Below are positions 34,830-46,688 of a stretch of DNA of 64,000 nucleotides, in pieces; positions within the stretch are counted from its first letter, which is position 1; every line of letters begins with the position of its first letter. A program made the position numbers and the translations under genes. The stretch comes from Aselliscus stoliczkanus (taxonomy: Eukaryota > Chordata > Mammalia > Chiroptera > Hipposideridae), in NCBI GenBank assembly GCA_033961575.1, contig CM066728.1:34410352-34474351 (forward strand), read 5' to 3'. Below the pieces are notes generated by a model. The model worked only from the letters and a program-made list of their open reading frames with translations. It did no database searches and was not told the DNA's origin.

Positions 34830-34925
34830 TGTCCAGAGATCGGGTTCAAGCTCCCTGAGAGCAGAGCCTGCATCTTTTATTCTCAACGTTACACGCAGGA
34901 CAGTATCCTTAATGAATGGTTGTGA
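34830..34925 (+). mobile_element. L2 LINE 3' end fragment
   Basis: Contains 'caagctccctgagagcagag', 'cctgcatcttttattctcaa' and 'ccttaatgaatggttgtga', in the order of an L2 terminus. Confidence 0.55.
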
Positions 34926-37200
34926 AGAAAATCAGTGGAGGTTCTAGATCACAGACCCCAAATTTATAACTGGAACCCACAGACTTGCTTCTATTTGCCC
35001 ACACATTTTTAAAAATTAGCACTGGTAAATAGCTCGTACACATCAAAATATTTCACCTAAAAACTCCAGATTTTTGGATTTTCCTTACAAAATTATCAAA
35101 CAACACAGGATCCACATTCCCACATGGCAACAAATGTTGGAGCTGAGAAGCAGATGCCCAGTGGTAAATGGGGCATGCAGCCTCCTCAACCCCCCGGTTT
35201 ACCATAGACCCCTCCACTCCCTACTGCTCACCCAGGCCACTTCCCTCATATCTCACCTGCCTGACCGGAAACTGGAGTTTCTGACCCCGCCCCATTATGG
35301 TGTGAGAGCCCAAGACCAGGAAGGAAGGCTATGCCCCCATTTAGTGCTGCTTCTGAGACCTAGCGCTAGGTCCTGTAGGAGAGTCAGGGAGATGGAAATG
35401 AAGAACAGGCCTAGTTCATGTAGATCACCTACCATGAAAGATGATATGTGTCAAATGAATGGTGCAAATAGAGAATTGAGAGGAAGGGGGTCTGTTTCTG
35501 CCTGAGCTGTTTGTGGGGGGCAGGGGGAAATCTCATGAATGAGACCTAGCTCTTTAAAGATGATGGGGTTTCATATCTGGAGGAGAAAATGGCCTTCTCT
35601 CCGGAGGGGGATGACGTGCAGCAAAAGGCAGCTGTGACTTAACCAGTTGGACCCACATGTGGAAGAGCAGAGGTAGCTGAAGAGAGGAGGGGCAGACAAG
35701 GGCAAACAGTGGCATGTGGACAGTGGGGAGCTGCCTAAGATTTTTGAGGACAACGTTGTGATCAGAGGAGTGTTTAGAAGTGAAATTTTTTTGACATTCC
35801 GAAAGGTGGAAATGGCTGTTGACACGTTTGCCTAGATGTATGTCCTTTGCACCCTCCATCCTGCTTTTTCTTGAAGCCCATGTCTTCCAAGGGTGCTCTG
35901 ATGATGTTGGAAAGGTCCCCTCTCCTCCTCAGGCCTGTGGCTTCCATCAGGTTGTCAGGGTCCCAGTGACCTCAGGCCCAGAGCCCATAGACAGGTGATA
36001 AATTTCACATGCAATTTGAAGTGCATTAGCTGGATGTGGTGACACTGAGAAAGGAGTTTAACTTGCCTGTCACATAGAGAGATGGAAAATGTGTTTGGGG
36101 CTGCTCTAAATTATGTCAGACCAATTCGGACAGTTGTTTGTGTCTGGCTCCCACCAGATTGCAAGTCTGATTCTCTGAGACTCATTGGGTTCTGATTGTT
36201 AGCTTTGCTGCCCAACGGTGGAGCACTGCCGGATGCTCTGCCCTCCTGGTGTTGGGTGCTGGGTCTGGGGGATGGTGAGAGGCACTACTAACCCCAATTC
36301 AGAGTGCGTTCTGCTAAGAATGCTGTTGCTGCTGCTGAGTAATTTTATGAATTGACCCCTTCACGAGTTCTGCTGCTGCCTGCACACCAAGCATGACCTA
36401 CGTTCGATCTTGGAGCTGGCTTTCTTTGCTGTTCCGTTCAGCGAGCGCCTTGATATATCCGGTCCGCACAATGCCTTTGGAAAGGCTATGGCACAGTCAC
36501 CATCAGAAATGGGTAGCACCAGGAGGCCTTTCAGATACCATCAAGTTATTTTCTCTTCTATGGGCCAGTGCTGGACTTCTTTTCCCCATTCATTCAACAG
36601 AAGTTTCTCAAGCATTTTGTGTGCATTAGAATCATGCAAGGCTCTGGAGATGCCAAAGTGAGTGCCAGATAAGTTAACATCGTACACTCCTTCTGGAGTT
36701 CTGAAGTTATTTGTGACAAATTCAAGGCAGATTTATTCACTTGTCAAAGATAACCGTTTTTCTTTTTCCCCAACCATAACACCAACAATGTGACGTTTAT
36801 ATCACTTAATGGACTTGGATTTACAAAATGAGTTTTCTGGACACTGGCTAATTTTGCCCAAGTGCTATTTCTGCATTTTGTGCAACTGTCACTAGGTGAA
36901 CAGTGGTACCTACAAATATGAGGTAGAACCGGCAGATGTATAATCGCCAGGTGTGGATAACTGGAAAAAACAGGAATAGCCCACAAAACATGCTTTCATA
37001 GAAAAATAACAAATCTAACCTAAGTAGTACTTTGGTTAATCATTCTTCAGAAAAGAAACAAATTAGAGGAGGGGTTCCTAGGGGTACAGCATTCACTGAA
37101 GCAAACACCAGTTGGACCAGAGACCTAGGTGTGCAAACTGGCCCCATGATTAAACGGAAATGCACATTATTATGTGTGAATGAGGAACATAAACTCTGGG
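34926..37200. other. single-copy DNA, no gene called
   Basis: The 143-codon plus-strand frame at 35074-35505 and the 101-codon minus-strand frame at 35554-35859 have no recognisable domain. There are no young repeats. Confidence 0.4.
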
Positions 37201-37219
37201 AAAGTGGGTCCCAAGCTAT

Positions 37220-37304
37220 TAAATGGCTTCCTGGGAGCAGCCAGGAAGCCATTTATTTCTGGATTTAAATTTATAACATTATTTCTGGATTTAAATTTAT
37301 AACA
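37220..37304. repeat. perfect 15-bp-stem hairpin next to a perfect 25-26-bp tandem duplication
   Basis: 'aaatggcttcctgg' (37221-37234) and its exact reverse complement (37241-37254) enclose a 6-base loop; T37220 and A37255 extend the stem to 15 bp. The right stem overlaps the start of the unit 'tatttctggatttaaatt..', which is repeated exactly at 37254-37278 and 37280-37304. Confidence 0.95.
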
Positions 37305-37521
37305 ATGAGTGAAATACAGATACATGCACATGTATACAGATGCTGACCTGACTGGATATGGAAGGAATTTCTAGGCTTAGTGGAAGAAATGACAAAAGAA
37401 GAGAGCAATAGGATTTGACAACAAATATGTTACTTTTATGGAAAGAATTTAGACAAACTGGAGAAAATATTTCCAACAGATCCATGTTACAATCCTCAAA
37501 TCACTTAATATAGTAAAGAGC

Positions 37522-38035
37522 ATCTGGTAGACTGAATACTGTACCCCCTGAAAGATGTCCCTGTCCAAACCCCTAGAATTTGTGACTATGTTACCTTACA
37601 CAATTAAAGGGGATTTGCATGTGTGATTAAGAATCTTGAGATGGAAATATTATGCTGGATTATTCGGTGGCCCTAACATTATCAGAAGGGTCTTTATAAA
37701 AGGGAGGCAGGAAAGTGAAAGCTGGGAGAGAGGGGGTGATGGAAGCAGAGGGCAGAGTCTGAGAGAGATTTAAAGAGTGAGGCTGCTGGCTTTGAAGATG
37801 GAAAAAGAGGCTTTAAGCCAAGGAAAGCAGGCAGCCACCAGACGCTGGAAAAGGTAAGGAAACAGATTCTCCCCCAGAGCCATGGGATTGAGCCCAGGCC
37901 TGCCGACACTTTGATTTTGGCCTAGTGAAACCATTTCAGGCTATGATCTGCAGAACTGTAAGATGACGAGTGTGTGTTGTTTTGAGCCACAAAGATCAAG
38001 GGAATTTGCTACAGCAGCCGTAGGAAAGTAACACT
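37522..38035 (+). mobile_element. MLT1-type solitary LTR (ERVL-MaLR)
   Basis: Old long terminal repeat of the mammalian apparent LTR retrotransposons. It has the ordered MLT1 pattern: 'tggtagactgaatactgtac', 'gaatttgtgactatgttacc', 'atgctggattattcggtggc', 'gggtctttataaaagggagg', 'gacactttgattttggcc', 'gcagaactgtaagatgacga', 'ttttgagccacaaag' and 'cagccgtaggaaagtaac'. There are no internal retroviral genes beside it, so it is a solo LTR or fragment. A transcription start or polyadenylation role cannot be inferred. Confidence 0.85.
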
Positions 38036-40934
38036 GAGGCTAAATGAATGAGAAGTTTTCCTAGAGATTGTCTGCTATGCCTCAGCAAGTGCTTTCGTGT
38101 CCAGACTGTGTTGTGTGCTTTGCTGTACCGTCTCTCTTAGTTGTCACAAACCTGTGGGGAAAGGGGTATTACTTTCATTTTTGAAATAGAGTATAAAGCT
38201 TAAAATGTGACTTGCACATCATACCAGTAGTGTCAGAACTAGGATTCCATCTGGTCCATAGGACCCCAAAATCCATGCGTGTGTGTCTCGAACCCTCGCT
38301 TATGAGTACATGTAGAGGACGTATGCTAAATTGTCAATAGTGTTTGGGGTTATAACTTTTTTTATGGGGGTGGGGAGGCAGTAATTTACATGTTTTCTGC
38401 AGATAGAATATAACCTTATGTTCAGGGGAAGGGGGAAAAATTCTTAGTGAGAGGCTGGTACCTTACGTCTGTGGTTTAGCATCATTAGCAACAATGTCTC
38501 CCAGAGAATGTCGTTTTCAGAATCAGCCCTCTAGGCCGCACTCCTCAGTGGTGGTTTTCAAAGGGTGCCTTGATCTAATCGTTTGGGCTAATCAGAACAT
38601 CTCCAGGTACTGTCTTTAGGTACTCTCAGGTGTTCAGAGCTGGCTGGGAGGGTGCTCTGGGGGAAGGCAGGGCAGGCGTGTCGGTGGCACGAGGCTCTGG
38701 GCCCAGCATTAGGCAGAAACGTGCCATTGGGAGCTGCTGAGCCACCAGCAGGCTGCTGTTTTTAGTTGCTGTTCTGTAATCAATTGTGTCACTTTAACTG
38801 TCACATAAAAAAGAAACTGAACAAAGTTGTCCCATCCTCAGCCCCATGACCTTGCTTCCTTTCTATTCACCCTCATGTGCATAGAGATGTGGCTCAAGAA
38901 AAAGTGCTGCCAACGATGAGGAAACCCCTGCCTGCGTCGCTGTGAGATCAGGGAGCCAGCGCCATGGTTGTTATCTTCGCTTCCCTCGTGCCCCCTCTTT
39001 CTCCCACCTGCCTGTCCTTCTTGTGCCTCAGCGGAGGGTGGCCACCTGGCCGTGGGTGCTCTCTGGACTGCATGACATTGTGCGCGGGACAGGCCCAGTT
39101 TCCCTAAAGTGTGGTCTGGAAAACAGTTTTGCCAGGACCACCCATGCTCCTGCATAGGCCACAGCCAGGAAGAGACATGTTAAAAAAAGATAGGGACCCC
39201 ATACCTCTGAAGGGATAGAAGGAAAGGAGGGTGGCAGAAGCAAAGCGTGGGGATGACATGAAATGAGAGGTTTAGACCGGGAGGCCGAATGGATTGAAAA
39301 TGGGGTAAACACTTGCGAAGGAGTCTGGAAACCTGAGATGCCAGCAGAACGAGGGTCAGAAAAATGTGTGAAAGGAGAGCTGCTGTGAAGGCTGATCGGG
39401 GCACACCACCCTTCCCAACTTGGACACTTGTCATGACTAGATGGAAAGACATCAGGAGCACGGGTTGGAAAACAGCCTCCCTCTCCTGTTTGGTGACATT
39501 TGGGAGCTTACATGCAGTGTGATGGATAATGCCAACAGGAGGTGATTGTAATTTCTGCATTTGTTGATTTCTGCTCTTTTAACACTACTAATATAACCTG
39601 GAGAGGACCAGCTGTCCCGATCGGCCTGCTGTGTGCAGGCACTGAGCTCCCCACTCCATCTCCCTCTCCCACTTCAGGGTACTTACCTTTGGCCCTAAGC
39701 ATGGTTGTGTGATGGGGATTGTTTCCAAGAGATCTTTGCATTCTGAAACTTGAGAGACCTTTATTGCTTTTCTTTGTCTCTCAGAATGAGGCAGCCTCCC
39801 TGAGAAAGGAGTCTGTGTTTTCACATACTCCCCCTTGCCCCCTGCCCTGGGTTCCTTGACACAGCCTTTTTGCATCTCTAGATGCTGTCATTCTCAAACC
39901 ATTAAGATATGTCTGTGTTATCGGACCAGCTCCCAGTGAATATTGCTGTACCAGCTTCTACCTTTCACCACACCCCACCCTAAGTTTTGACATTTTGTGG
40001 TGTGTGTTTAGCTTTATCAGCAGAGGGGAGAGCTAATACCAACTAGCTCTACACTGTTTAGCCCTGATTCAGGCGCAGGTTTTTCCTCCTGGATTTGGGG
40101 CTTTTCTTTGTTTTGTTCCAGAGCCATTTCTGTTCTGTGCTCCAAGCTCCACCTTTTCCTGTGGAGTGACACTGGAGAATTTTTATAGCCCTTTTTCACC
40201 TAATTTTGCCCCTGCCAGGGAGGCGAGAGAACCTGGATGTAGGACAACACCTTTTGGTTTTCATCATCTTTCCCTACAGCCTGCGTAACTCCATATGGAA
40301 ATGGAGGCCCAAGTGGCTTCTTGTTGGCTACATGACTAGAGCAGCCTTGCAAATGCCAGAGAAAGACTAGTTCTCTCATCTTGTCATACCTGATCTGTAT
40401 GCTGTGGGGTTAGATCACTTTGCAGCAGTAGTTCAGTCAAGGCTCTTATAGCAGCTGTGTAGGCAGCTAATATAGGGCCCTCATAGGCACTTTCACACCT
40501 GTCTGCTGCAGGTGGCTGGGCTGGGTATGACAGGCTGGCGCAGGCCCCTGACTGGCTCTTTAGGCCAGGACCTCCATAGGCAAAGAGGCTGTCTTGGAAA
40601 TCAGCAGCAAAGAAGGAAACCTGCGGCTCCTGCAGGAATATTATACAGCTGCAGCGGTGGCGGCGGCAGTGGTGATTGGTGACGGCTTAGGGCTGACTCT
40701 TTATGGGTAACTGTTCAATTAAGATAGTAACTAATAAAAAGGAAGTGACTAGCCTTTTTAAATTAAATTTGGTAGTATCCATTTGTGTCCTTGAACACAA
40801 AGTACTTCTCTTTTCAAAGCTTACAAACCATAATTCCACCAGACCGTGATCATCCGCGCAGCACTTGGAGCCACCCGTTTGCTGAGTTGATTTGCATTCA
40901 CCTTTATTTGCCATCTGTTGTGCAGCATGACTAT
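38036..40934. other. mainly single-copy DNA with a MIR remnant
   Basis: A reverse MIR remnant lies near 38130-38260 ('gtcacaaacctgtggggaaa', 'gtagtgtcagaactaggatt'). Overlapping open frames of 94-126 codons at 38838-39875 on the minus strand lack domains. GC is slightly higher at 38640-39160 and 40620-40690 (GGC/GCA-rich patch) but I see no CpG island. Confidence 0.4.
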
Positions 40935-41080
40935 AAAGGGATACAGCACAGTGATTGATGGACTGTGGGGCTTGGAGTTACCTGAGTCCCAGCCTGCTTT
41001 AGCAAATCAGAGTGATCCTGGGGGATACGACCAGTTAACTTCCCAGACTCAGGTTTCCCACCTGTAAGGTGTACTCACAC
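40935..41080 (+). mobile_element. MIR SINE fragment
   Basis: Forward MIR pattern: 'ggactgtggggcttggagtt', 'cctgagtcccagcctgcttt', 'cagactcaggtttcccacct'. It is cut at its right edge by the B-stub SINE. Confidence 0.7.
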
Positions 41081-41081
41081 T

Positions 41082-41236
41082 CTTTTTTTTTTTTTTTTTT
41101 TTTAGCTGAGCCATCCTGCCACCTGTTGGCAGCTCAGCAGCAGCTTAGCTCAGGCTGGGCATTGAACTACTGTTGCTCAGAGCTCAGCTCACACTCTTCA
41201 GTGAGCTCTTAACCAACTGATCCACTCGGCCGGCCC
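41082..41236 (-). mobile_element. B-stub SINE
   Basis: Minus strand from 'gggccggccgagtggatcag' to 'aggatggctcagct' and a 20-base A tail. Same end point as the other three B-stubs. No clear target duplication. Confidence 0.88.
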
Positions 41237-41264
41237 TGGAGACTGCTTTTTCATAATGATGTTG

Positions 41265-41505
41265 ACAGCAAGTAACATTCATAGAACACTTGCTAGTACC
41301 AGGAATATTGTATTAGATGCTTTAAGTACATTATTTTATTTAATCATAGTAATTTGCCTCTGAGGAAGATGCTGTTTTTGTACCTACCATTTTACATATA
41401 AGAAAACCAGAATTTAGTGAGGCCAAGGAACTTGACCAGTGTTACATGAACAACAGATTGCAGAGCCAGGATTCTGACTCATATTCGTCACCACATTGAA
41501 ATGTG
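41265..41505 (-). mobile_element. MIR SINE
   Basis: Reverse MIR order: 'catagaacacttgctagtac', 'cattattttatttaatcata', 'ctaccattttacatataaga', 'ttgcagagccaggattctga'. Confidence 0.82.
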
Positions 41506-41569
41506 AGTGAAAATAAATATTAAAGGGAGGTTTTCATACCCACCCATTTATCAAAAATTAAACTAACTA

Positions 41570-41884
41570 AATGATTTGTATTAAGATGAGAAGCAATAGC
41601 CATTCTTACGCAACGCTGCTGAGAGTGGCACTGCCACTTTAGAAAAGCATTTGGGCAGCTTCCTGGAGAACTGAAGATAGCCTAGCTATTCCACCTCTCA
41701 GCATATCTTGGAGATGCTCGTCATGAGCACAGGGACGCAAGGAGAGAAGTGTGTGTGTCACAGTGTTGTTTACAGCTGTAAACACATGAAAGGTAGCCGA
41801 AACTCCTGGCAGCAGGTGAATCGACAAATTATGGCATCATCCCATGATGAAATACCATCCAGCAGTTAAAGCAAACACTTCCTT
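41570..41884 (+). mobile_element. old LINE-1 (L1M-type), left part
   Basis: Old L1 3' region with 'gctgctgagagtggcactgc', 'tagctattccacctctcagc', 'aaactcctggcagcaggtga' and 'gatgaaataccatccagcag'. The element continues beyond two later insertions and ends around 43240. Confidence 0.7.
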
Positions 41885-41900
41885 AAGATTGTAGCTAATG

Positions 41901-42352
41901 GGGCCGGCCGAGTGGCGCATTGGTTAAGCGCTGGTTTTGGGATGCCAGCGGCCCCGGTTCGGATCCCACATGAGGGCCAGTGACACTGCCCTGTACAGCT
42001 AACAACAGCTCCATCTGGAGCTGGGCTGTGCGAGCCCCGGTGATGGTGTGGGCTGCAGCCCTTGCTGCAGTGGGCTGCCATAGGCTACAGTGAGTGGCCC
42101 GCAGCCAGTGTGAGCGGCTGGCAGCCAAGCGTGAGCTGCCAATAGCCGTGGTGAGCGACATCCAGAGGCCAGCGACCGAGCTGTCTCATCTGGGAAGAGC
42201 GCAATGACGATACCAACAGTGAAGCAACGTCCTCCGCAACTAAAAACTGAAGAACAAAAAGACAGCAACTTGTCTGTTCCCCTTCCCCGATTCCCCAACG
42301 CTGTTCCCCTCCACCAATTCCCCAATAAAATCTTTAAAAAAAAAAAAAAAAA
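41901..42352 (+). mobile_element. A-long SINE, full length, inside an old L1M
   Basis: The head begins 'gggccggccgagtggcgcat' with a B-box-like 'ggttcggatcc'. It then has a TGAGC-rich body, 'ccgcaactaaaaactgaaga' and 'ccccaataaaatcttt' with A18. The 16-bp target duplication 'aagattgtagctaatg' at 41885-41900 and 42353-42368 is perfect, so this is among the youngest insertions here. Confidence 0.95.
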
Positions 42353-42394
42353 AAGATTGTAGCTAATGAAAAGGAAGCAGTTAAAATGAATACT

Positions 42395-42863
42395 TTACTT
42401 CTTAGAGACACAGAGGAAAAACTGATGATGGCTAGATGGGACGGGGGTGGGCATGAGGGAGACTGGGAAGGGATGAGGCAACATAAACTGGTAACTACAA
42501 TATTGCCGCAGGGATAGAAGAGACAGTTTGGGGAATATAATCAGTTAGGTTGTAAATGTTCTTTAGGGGACCAGATGGAATCATGTCTTGTCAGGGAGAC
42601 CATTTCATGGATGGTGTAGAGGCCTGACCACTGCACTGTACATCTGAAGCTGCCACTGAATAATATTAGATGTTAACTATAATTTAACACATATATAGTC
42701 ATGGGATGTGGAGTACAGTGCAGGGATGGAGTCAATGGAATTGCAATAGATATGTATGATATCAGGGCTGAAGGGGCAGGGGAGGGGGAGGGGGGAGTCA
42801 CTTTGTAAGGGGTGAAAAAGATAACTATTGCATAGTTTTGTATATCTGTAACTAATTTTTAAA
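42395..42863 (+). mobile_element. 5'-truncated young L1 3' UTR inside an old L1M
   Basis: About 470 bp of L1 3' UTR in the same order as at 53.6-54.1 kb: 'gctacaatattgcc'-like block, 'gacagtttggggaatataat', 'actgcactgtacatctgaag', 'agtcatgggatgtggagtac', then the G-rich tract and 'gtcactttgtaagggg'. Perfect 12-bp target duplication 'aaaatgaatact' at 42383-42394 and 42864-42875. Confidence 0.9.
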
Positions 42864-42875
42864 AAAATGAATACT

Positions 42876-43240
42876 AACATTGCCCTGTCGGCATGGGGAA
42901 TCTTATAATGGTGAATGGGGGAAGTGAGAGAGAGGAAACTATATGTAAGAGAACACTACATATAAAATCTAAAGAAAGATAAACAGTTGTACGCCTTGAT
43001 TGACGGTCACGTGGTAAGTATGAAAACCTGGTAGGGCAGGGTCACACCAGTGTCTGCGGAGTGGCTCTCTTCGAAGAAGAGAATGGAATTGTAGCTCTAA
43101 CATTATTTCCTTTCAAAAAATCTGAAAGCAAATGTGAGGAAAGGTTAACATTTACTAAATCGATGTGGAGTACATGGTACAATTCTGTACTCTTCTGTAT
43201 ATTCTAATATTTTTCTCGTAAAAGGGGAAACACGGAGACT
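42876..43240 (+). mobile_element. old LINE-1 (L1M-type), right part
   Basis: Ends with 'ggaaaggttaacatttacta', 'tctgtactcttctgtatatt' and 'ctaatatttttctcgtaaaa', a usual L1M 3' end. It resumes the element at 41570 after two insertions. Confidence 0.6.
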
Positions 43241-44264
43241 GCGTTTGGGGAACACTTCATTTGGAGTTTCTTGCAAAGAATGCTATACATTCTTGTGACC
43301 TTTTCTTAGAGTCACAAATCTTCATCCTTTGAGAGTAAATTGAACTCTGTAAAAAAATAACAGGCATTTGGCATTGAATCTGAGTGAATGCCTCAATTTT
43401 TTAATTGAGGAGAGTGCCAATTTTTAATTGAGAATTTAGCGTGGTAGCCAGACAGACAATAAACGTTTGAGTAGCAGCCGCATCATGCAAGCAAACGCCT
43501 GTTCTCCCAAGCGAACTTCTCAGGAGGACAGAATACATCTACACAAACGTGTGAGTTGGGTCTGCCAGTTAACAGGTCACCCTTGTTATTGTATTGCCCT
43601 GCCTCATAACCATTCTGATATACCTTTTCTGACATGGTCCATCTCTGTTTCGATCATCTGGTCCTTCGAGCACCATTCTCTTCTGTTTAAGTGTAAAATT
43701 AGGCTTGAGCTTCAAAGCTGCTTTTTCCCATCCTGTGAAATCAGAGGGATGGCCTATAGCAAGCAAGTCCTTCCACAAGAGCCACACAGCTGACAGCCTC
43801 ACGCTCCAGAGGGCAGTTGACTGTTGGTCACAATACAGGAGTCAGCCTCTTCAGAGAGGATGTCTGAGCAAGGAGAGGCCCGTGGCTGGCTGTCACTGGG
43901 CAAAGAGTGCACATTGGATTGTTTTGTGAGTGCTGATTTGAAGCCTTTGGAAGCAGTGGGCAAGTCTGAGGTGATGTGGATTCTGCTCAGGTGCTTCTAC
44001 AGGATGCTTCGCTCTGTGATTGCCTCTCACAGGGCTCAGGGGACAGCCTGACTCTTCGAAGGTGAGCTGTCCCTGGGGTTTGTATTCAGAGAACCTGTTG
44101 CACAAAGTTCTGCTTCATTCCATAGGGGGCACAAGTGTTTCCCTTCTCACATTTACTTTTCCTTGTTTAATGTCCATTTCTCATGCACATTACCTAATAC
44201 TGGCTTCTGATATTCTTTGCTCTGTTTCTATAGTTAGTTGAGCTCAGAATTGACCTAAGCAGAA
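43241..44264. other. single-copy DNA, no gene called
   Basis: Open frames of 108 codons (43467-43793 plus) and 70-77 codons overlap on both strands without domains. A small inverted repeat of 'ctcaat/attgag' occurs near 43392. Confidence 0.4.
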
Positions 44265-44480
44265 GGCCTGGCTTTATGGTCAGGCAGACATGTTGGTTGC
44301 TGACTCTGTCACTGACTGACCAGCTGTGTGACCTTGGGCGCATTAGTCAGACTCAGTTGCCTCACGCTCTTAAGATGAGAATATCAATAGCACCCTCCTC
44401 GCAGGGCCATTGTGATGATAAAATGAGATGATGTATGATGATGTATGTATGGTACCTTGCATCTGACATTCAGGTTAAAT
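44265..44480 (+). mobile_element. MIR SINE
   Basis: Forward MIR order: 'aaggcctggctttatggtca', 'gaccagctgtgtgaccttgg', 'gcgcattagtcagactcagt', 'agggccattgtgatgataaa', 'ggtaccttgcatctgacatt'. Confidence 0.83.
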
Positions 44481-45789
44481 GTTGGCTGGCATCTTCATAT
44501 CATACCCCTCTGAAAAATGTGTGTGCTTTCTTGATTTCCCCCTCCTCCTGTCTGCTATTGGGTTGTTTATAATACATCTTTATTTAATGATAGTGAAAAC
44601 GTAAGGCCTTCTGCCTCTTGAATAAAAGGACCGTTAAATAGCATCAATTTTGCAGCCATACCACCACAGTCACTGTGGCTGTCCTTTAGAGCTAAATTCG
44701 GACTGCTTGGTAGTCTATGGGAAAACACGTAATTCCGGTTTTTTTGGTTACCTGTTACATGATAATGCTAGAAGAGTTAACTGGATTTTTTTTTAATCTG
44801 CTTGTCGTAAACAATGAAATGAATGGAGTTTGTTAGCTGACTCTTGTCTTTTCATGAAGCTTGACAACATCCAATCATGGCTGCGAGGAGTTCATAAGGG
44901 AAAGTGGGGGCTCTGATATAAGCTGTTATTTCAATTCCCATCTGAGGTTCCCGCCTCCTTCATTCTAAATAATGCATGGCCCCTTTTACATCCCCTTTTC
45001 AAAGCCCAGGGGTGAGAGAGGCTCATTTATGGCTTGGTTTACTTGCTCCTACTTTCCCATCTCTAGAATGATAATGGGATCGCCCTTGAGCAGGGCCACA
45101 CACCAGATTTGTTTATGTCCCAAGGCTAGCCTTTGTCCCTCAATTTGTTCTGAGTGTGCAATAGAATTATAAGGAGACTGGCTTATAATGTGGCTCACAT
45201 TTGCCATAACTTATCTCTTTGGGAAAGAGTCGGTTTGATTTTCCTGTTTTGGCCACGGGTGCACATGCTTGCTTTCGTTAGTGTGCTTTATGACAACAGT
45301 CTCCACTAGAGTAAATGATACTTAAAGGTTGTTTGGCGTTGCTGAGTGCTCGTTACTGTACAGCAGATGAGGTCTGCAAAGCCAGCTCAGACTCTAAATG
45401 ATGTTAGCACTGAAATGGCATTCAGAGGTGCATCACAGTAAAATATGAATATGGATACACAAAGGGGGTGAGGCTCTTGGCGGTGGGCAGAGGTGGGTGA
45501 GTATTTAATCTATATTTAGGAACAGGCATGCTCTCTTGATGGATCCCCAGAGAATCCCACTTCTGGGGTCATGTGGCACCACTTCTGGGGAACACAGGGT
45601 GCTTAAGCCAGTGCTGTCTCCCTCCCTGTGAAAACAGGATGTGTATCCTACATAGACACCCATGTAGGTATCTAGCTATGGTATGAAAAGTGGACTTGCC
45701 CTAAGGACATCCTCAGAGTGCCAAAGACTGCCTTGCCCAAGCCCCGAAATATCCTAGGATTCTCTGATCCTCACTACAGTCCAGTCCAC
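44481..45789. other. single-copy DNA, no gene seen
   Basis: No recognised repeats. The stretch 44780-45420 has few runs and no decay signs of old transposons; it could contain conserved regulatory DNA but nothing in the sequence proves it. Confidence 0.4.
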
Positions 45790-45915
45790 TGAGAGTGCTC
45801 TCATCCCATTTCATAAAAAGAAAGTGAAGATCACAGAGCTAGTGAGAGACAGTGCAGAAAACTGAGACCAGGAGATGTGCCTGGATGCAGCGCCCATGCT
45901 TTTAACCACCCAATT
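45790..45915 (-). mobile_element. MIR SINE fragment
   Basis: Reverse MIR pattern: 'tcatcccatttcataaaaag', 'gatcacagagctagtgagag', 'gcgcccatgcttttaaccac'. Confidence 0.7.
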
Positions 45916-46294
45916 AATACATGCTCTTGTTGCCTTTTAAAAAGCAGTGTTGGGAGACTTAAATGAGATGGTGTGAATACAGACAGACTGAACAACACAC
46001 CACAAAGGTGGTCATGATATTATTAACGTGGGTTGGTTGTGTGTTTTTTTTTAAACATAAGAACACAGAAAGAAACTCTCATTGTGGCAAAGAGACTTTG
46101 GGGTGATATTGAGGCAGACCTTGAAAGACAAGTAGGGATGGAAGGGTGTGTGGCCTTAATACATTCAGGGAGGAGGTAGCCATATTGTGTGAAGGGTAGA
46201 AGAAAGATTGGTAGTGACAGGACAGATGAGGGATTGAGGAGAAGCCATATTTGGAATGGTTGGCTGGGGCCAGATGTTGAAGAGCCTCAAAATG
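45916..46294. other. probable ancient repeat, family uncertain
   Basis: The part 46080-46290 ('gaggcagaccttgaaagac', 'ggccagatgttgaagagcc') resembles old mammalian interspersed repeat text but I cannot name the family. No gene. Confidence 0.3.
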
Positions 46295-46530
46295 TCCATA
46301 GGCCAGCACTTCTCAAATGTTCCCCTAAGCAAAAATACTTAGCCTTAGCAGTTCTAAACAGGTAGTGCTTTCTCTTGGGTACTCCAGGTGTTTAGCAGCA
46401 TCTCTAGGCTCTACCCACTGCCCACTCTTCCTCCCACCGTGAAAACCCAAAGTGTCTTCAGACATTGTCAGATGTCACCTAGGAAAGAACTTGCCCCTGG
46501 TTGAGAACCACTATCCTAAAATAAAGCAGG
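46295..46530 (-). mobile_element. hAT-Charlie non-autonomous element (MER5-like)
   Basis: Reverse strand reads 'ggttctcaaccaggggcaag', then 'gacatctgacaatgtctgaa', 'gtgggtagagcctagagatg' and 'ctgctaaacacctgg', ending near 'gagaagtgctgg'. This is the MER5A type order. Confidence 0.82.
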
Positions 46531-46610
46531 ATTAGAAGCTCCACCCCTTGGGAAGCACAATGTACGTAGCCCATGGTGACCCTTGAAAGGGGTCCATGGT
46601 TTGGTCCAAA

Positions 46611-46687
46611 GCCTCTCAAGTTTGTGAAGGTGTTTGTCCCTCTCAGTGGTCCTCGACTGCTGCCGAGTTTTTAAATATGTTTACTTT
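46611..46687 (+). repeat. 77-bp direct repeat, copy 1
   Basis: From 'gcctctcaagtttgtgaagg' to 'gtttacttt' it matches 47895-47971 at 72 of 77 positions. The A-short SINE at 46689 inserted exactly at its right end, which only this copy has. Confidence 0.93.
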
Positions 46688-46688
46688 T

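Noticed and set aside
35074..35505. 143-codon plus-strand open frame
   Set aside because: No recognisable domain or family; composition is ordinary and no flanking acceptor and donor pair stands out.
37522..38035. Endogenous retrovirus with genes
   Set aside because: Only an MLT1-type LTR is visible; no gag, pol or env-like frame lies on either side.
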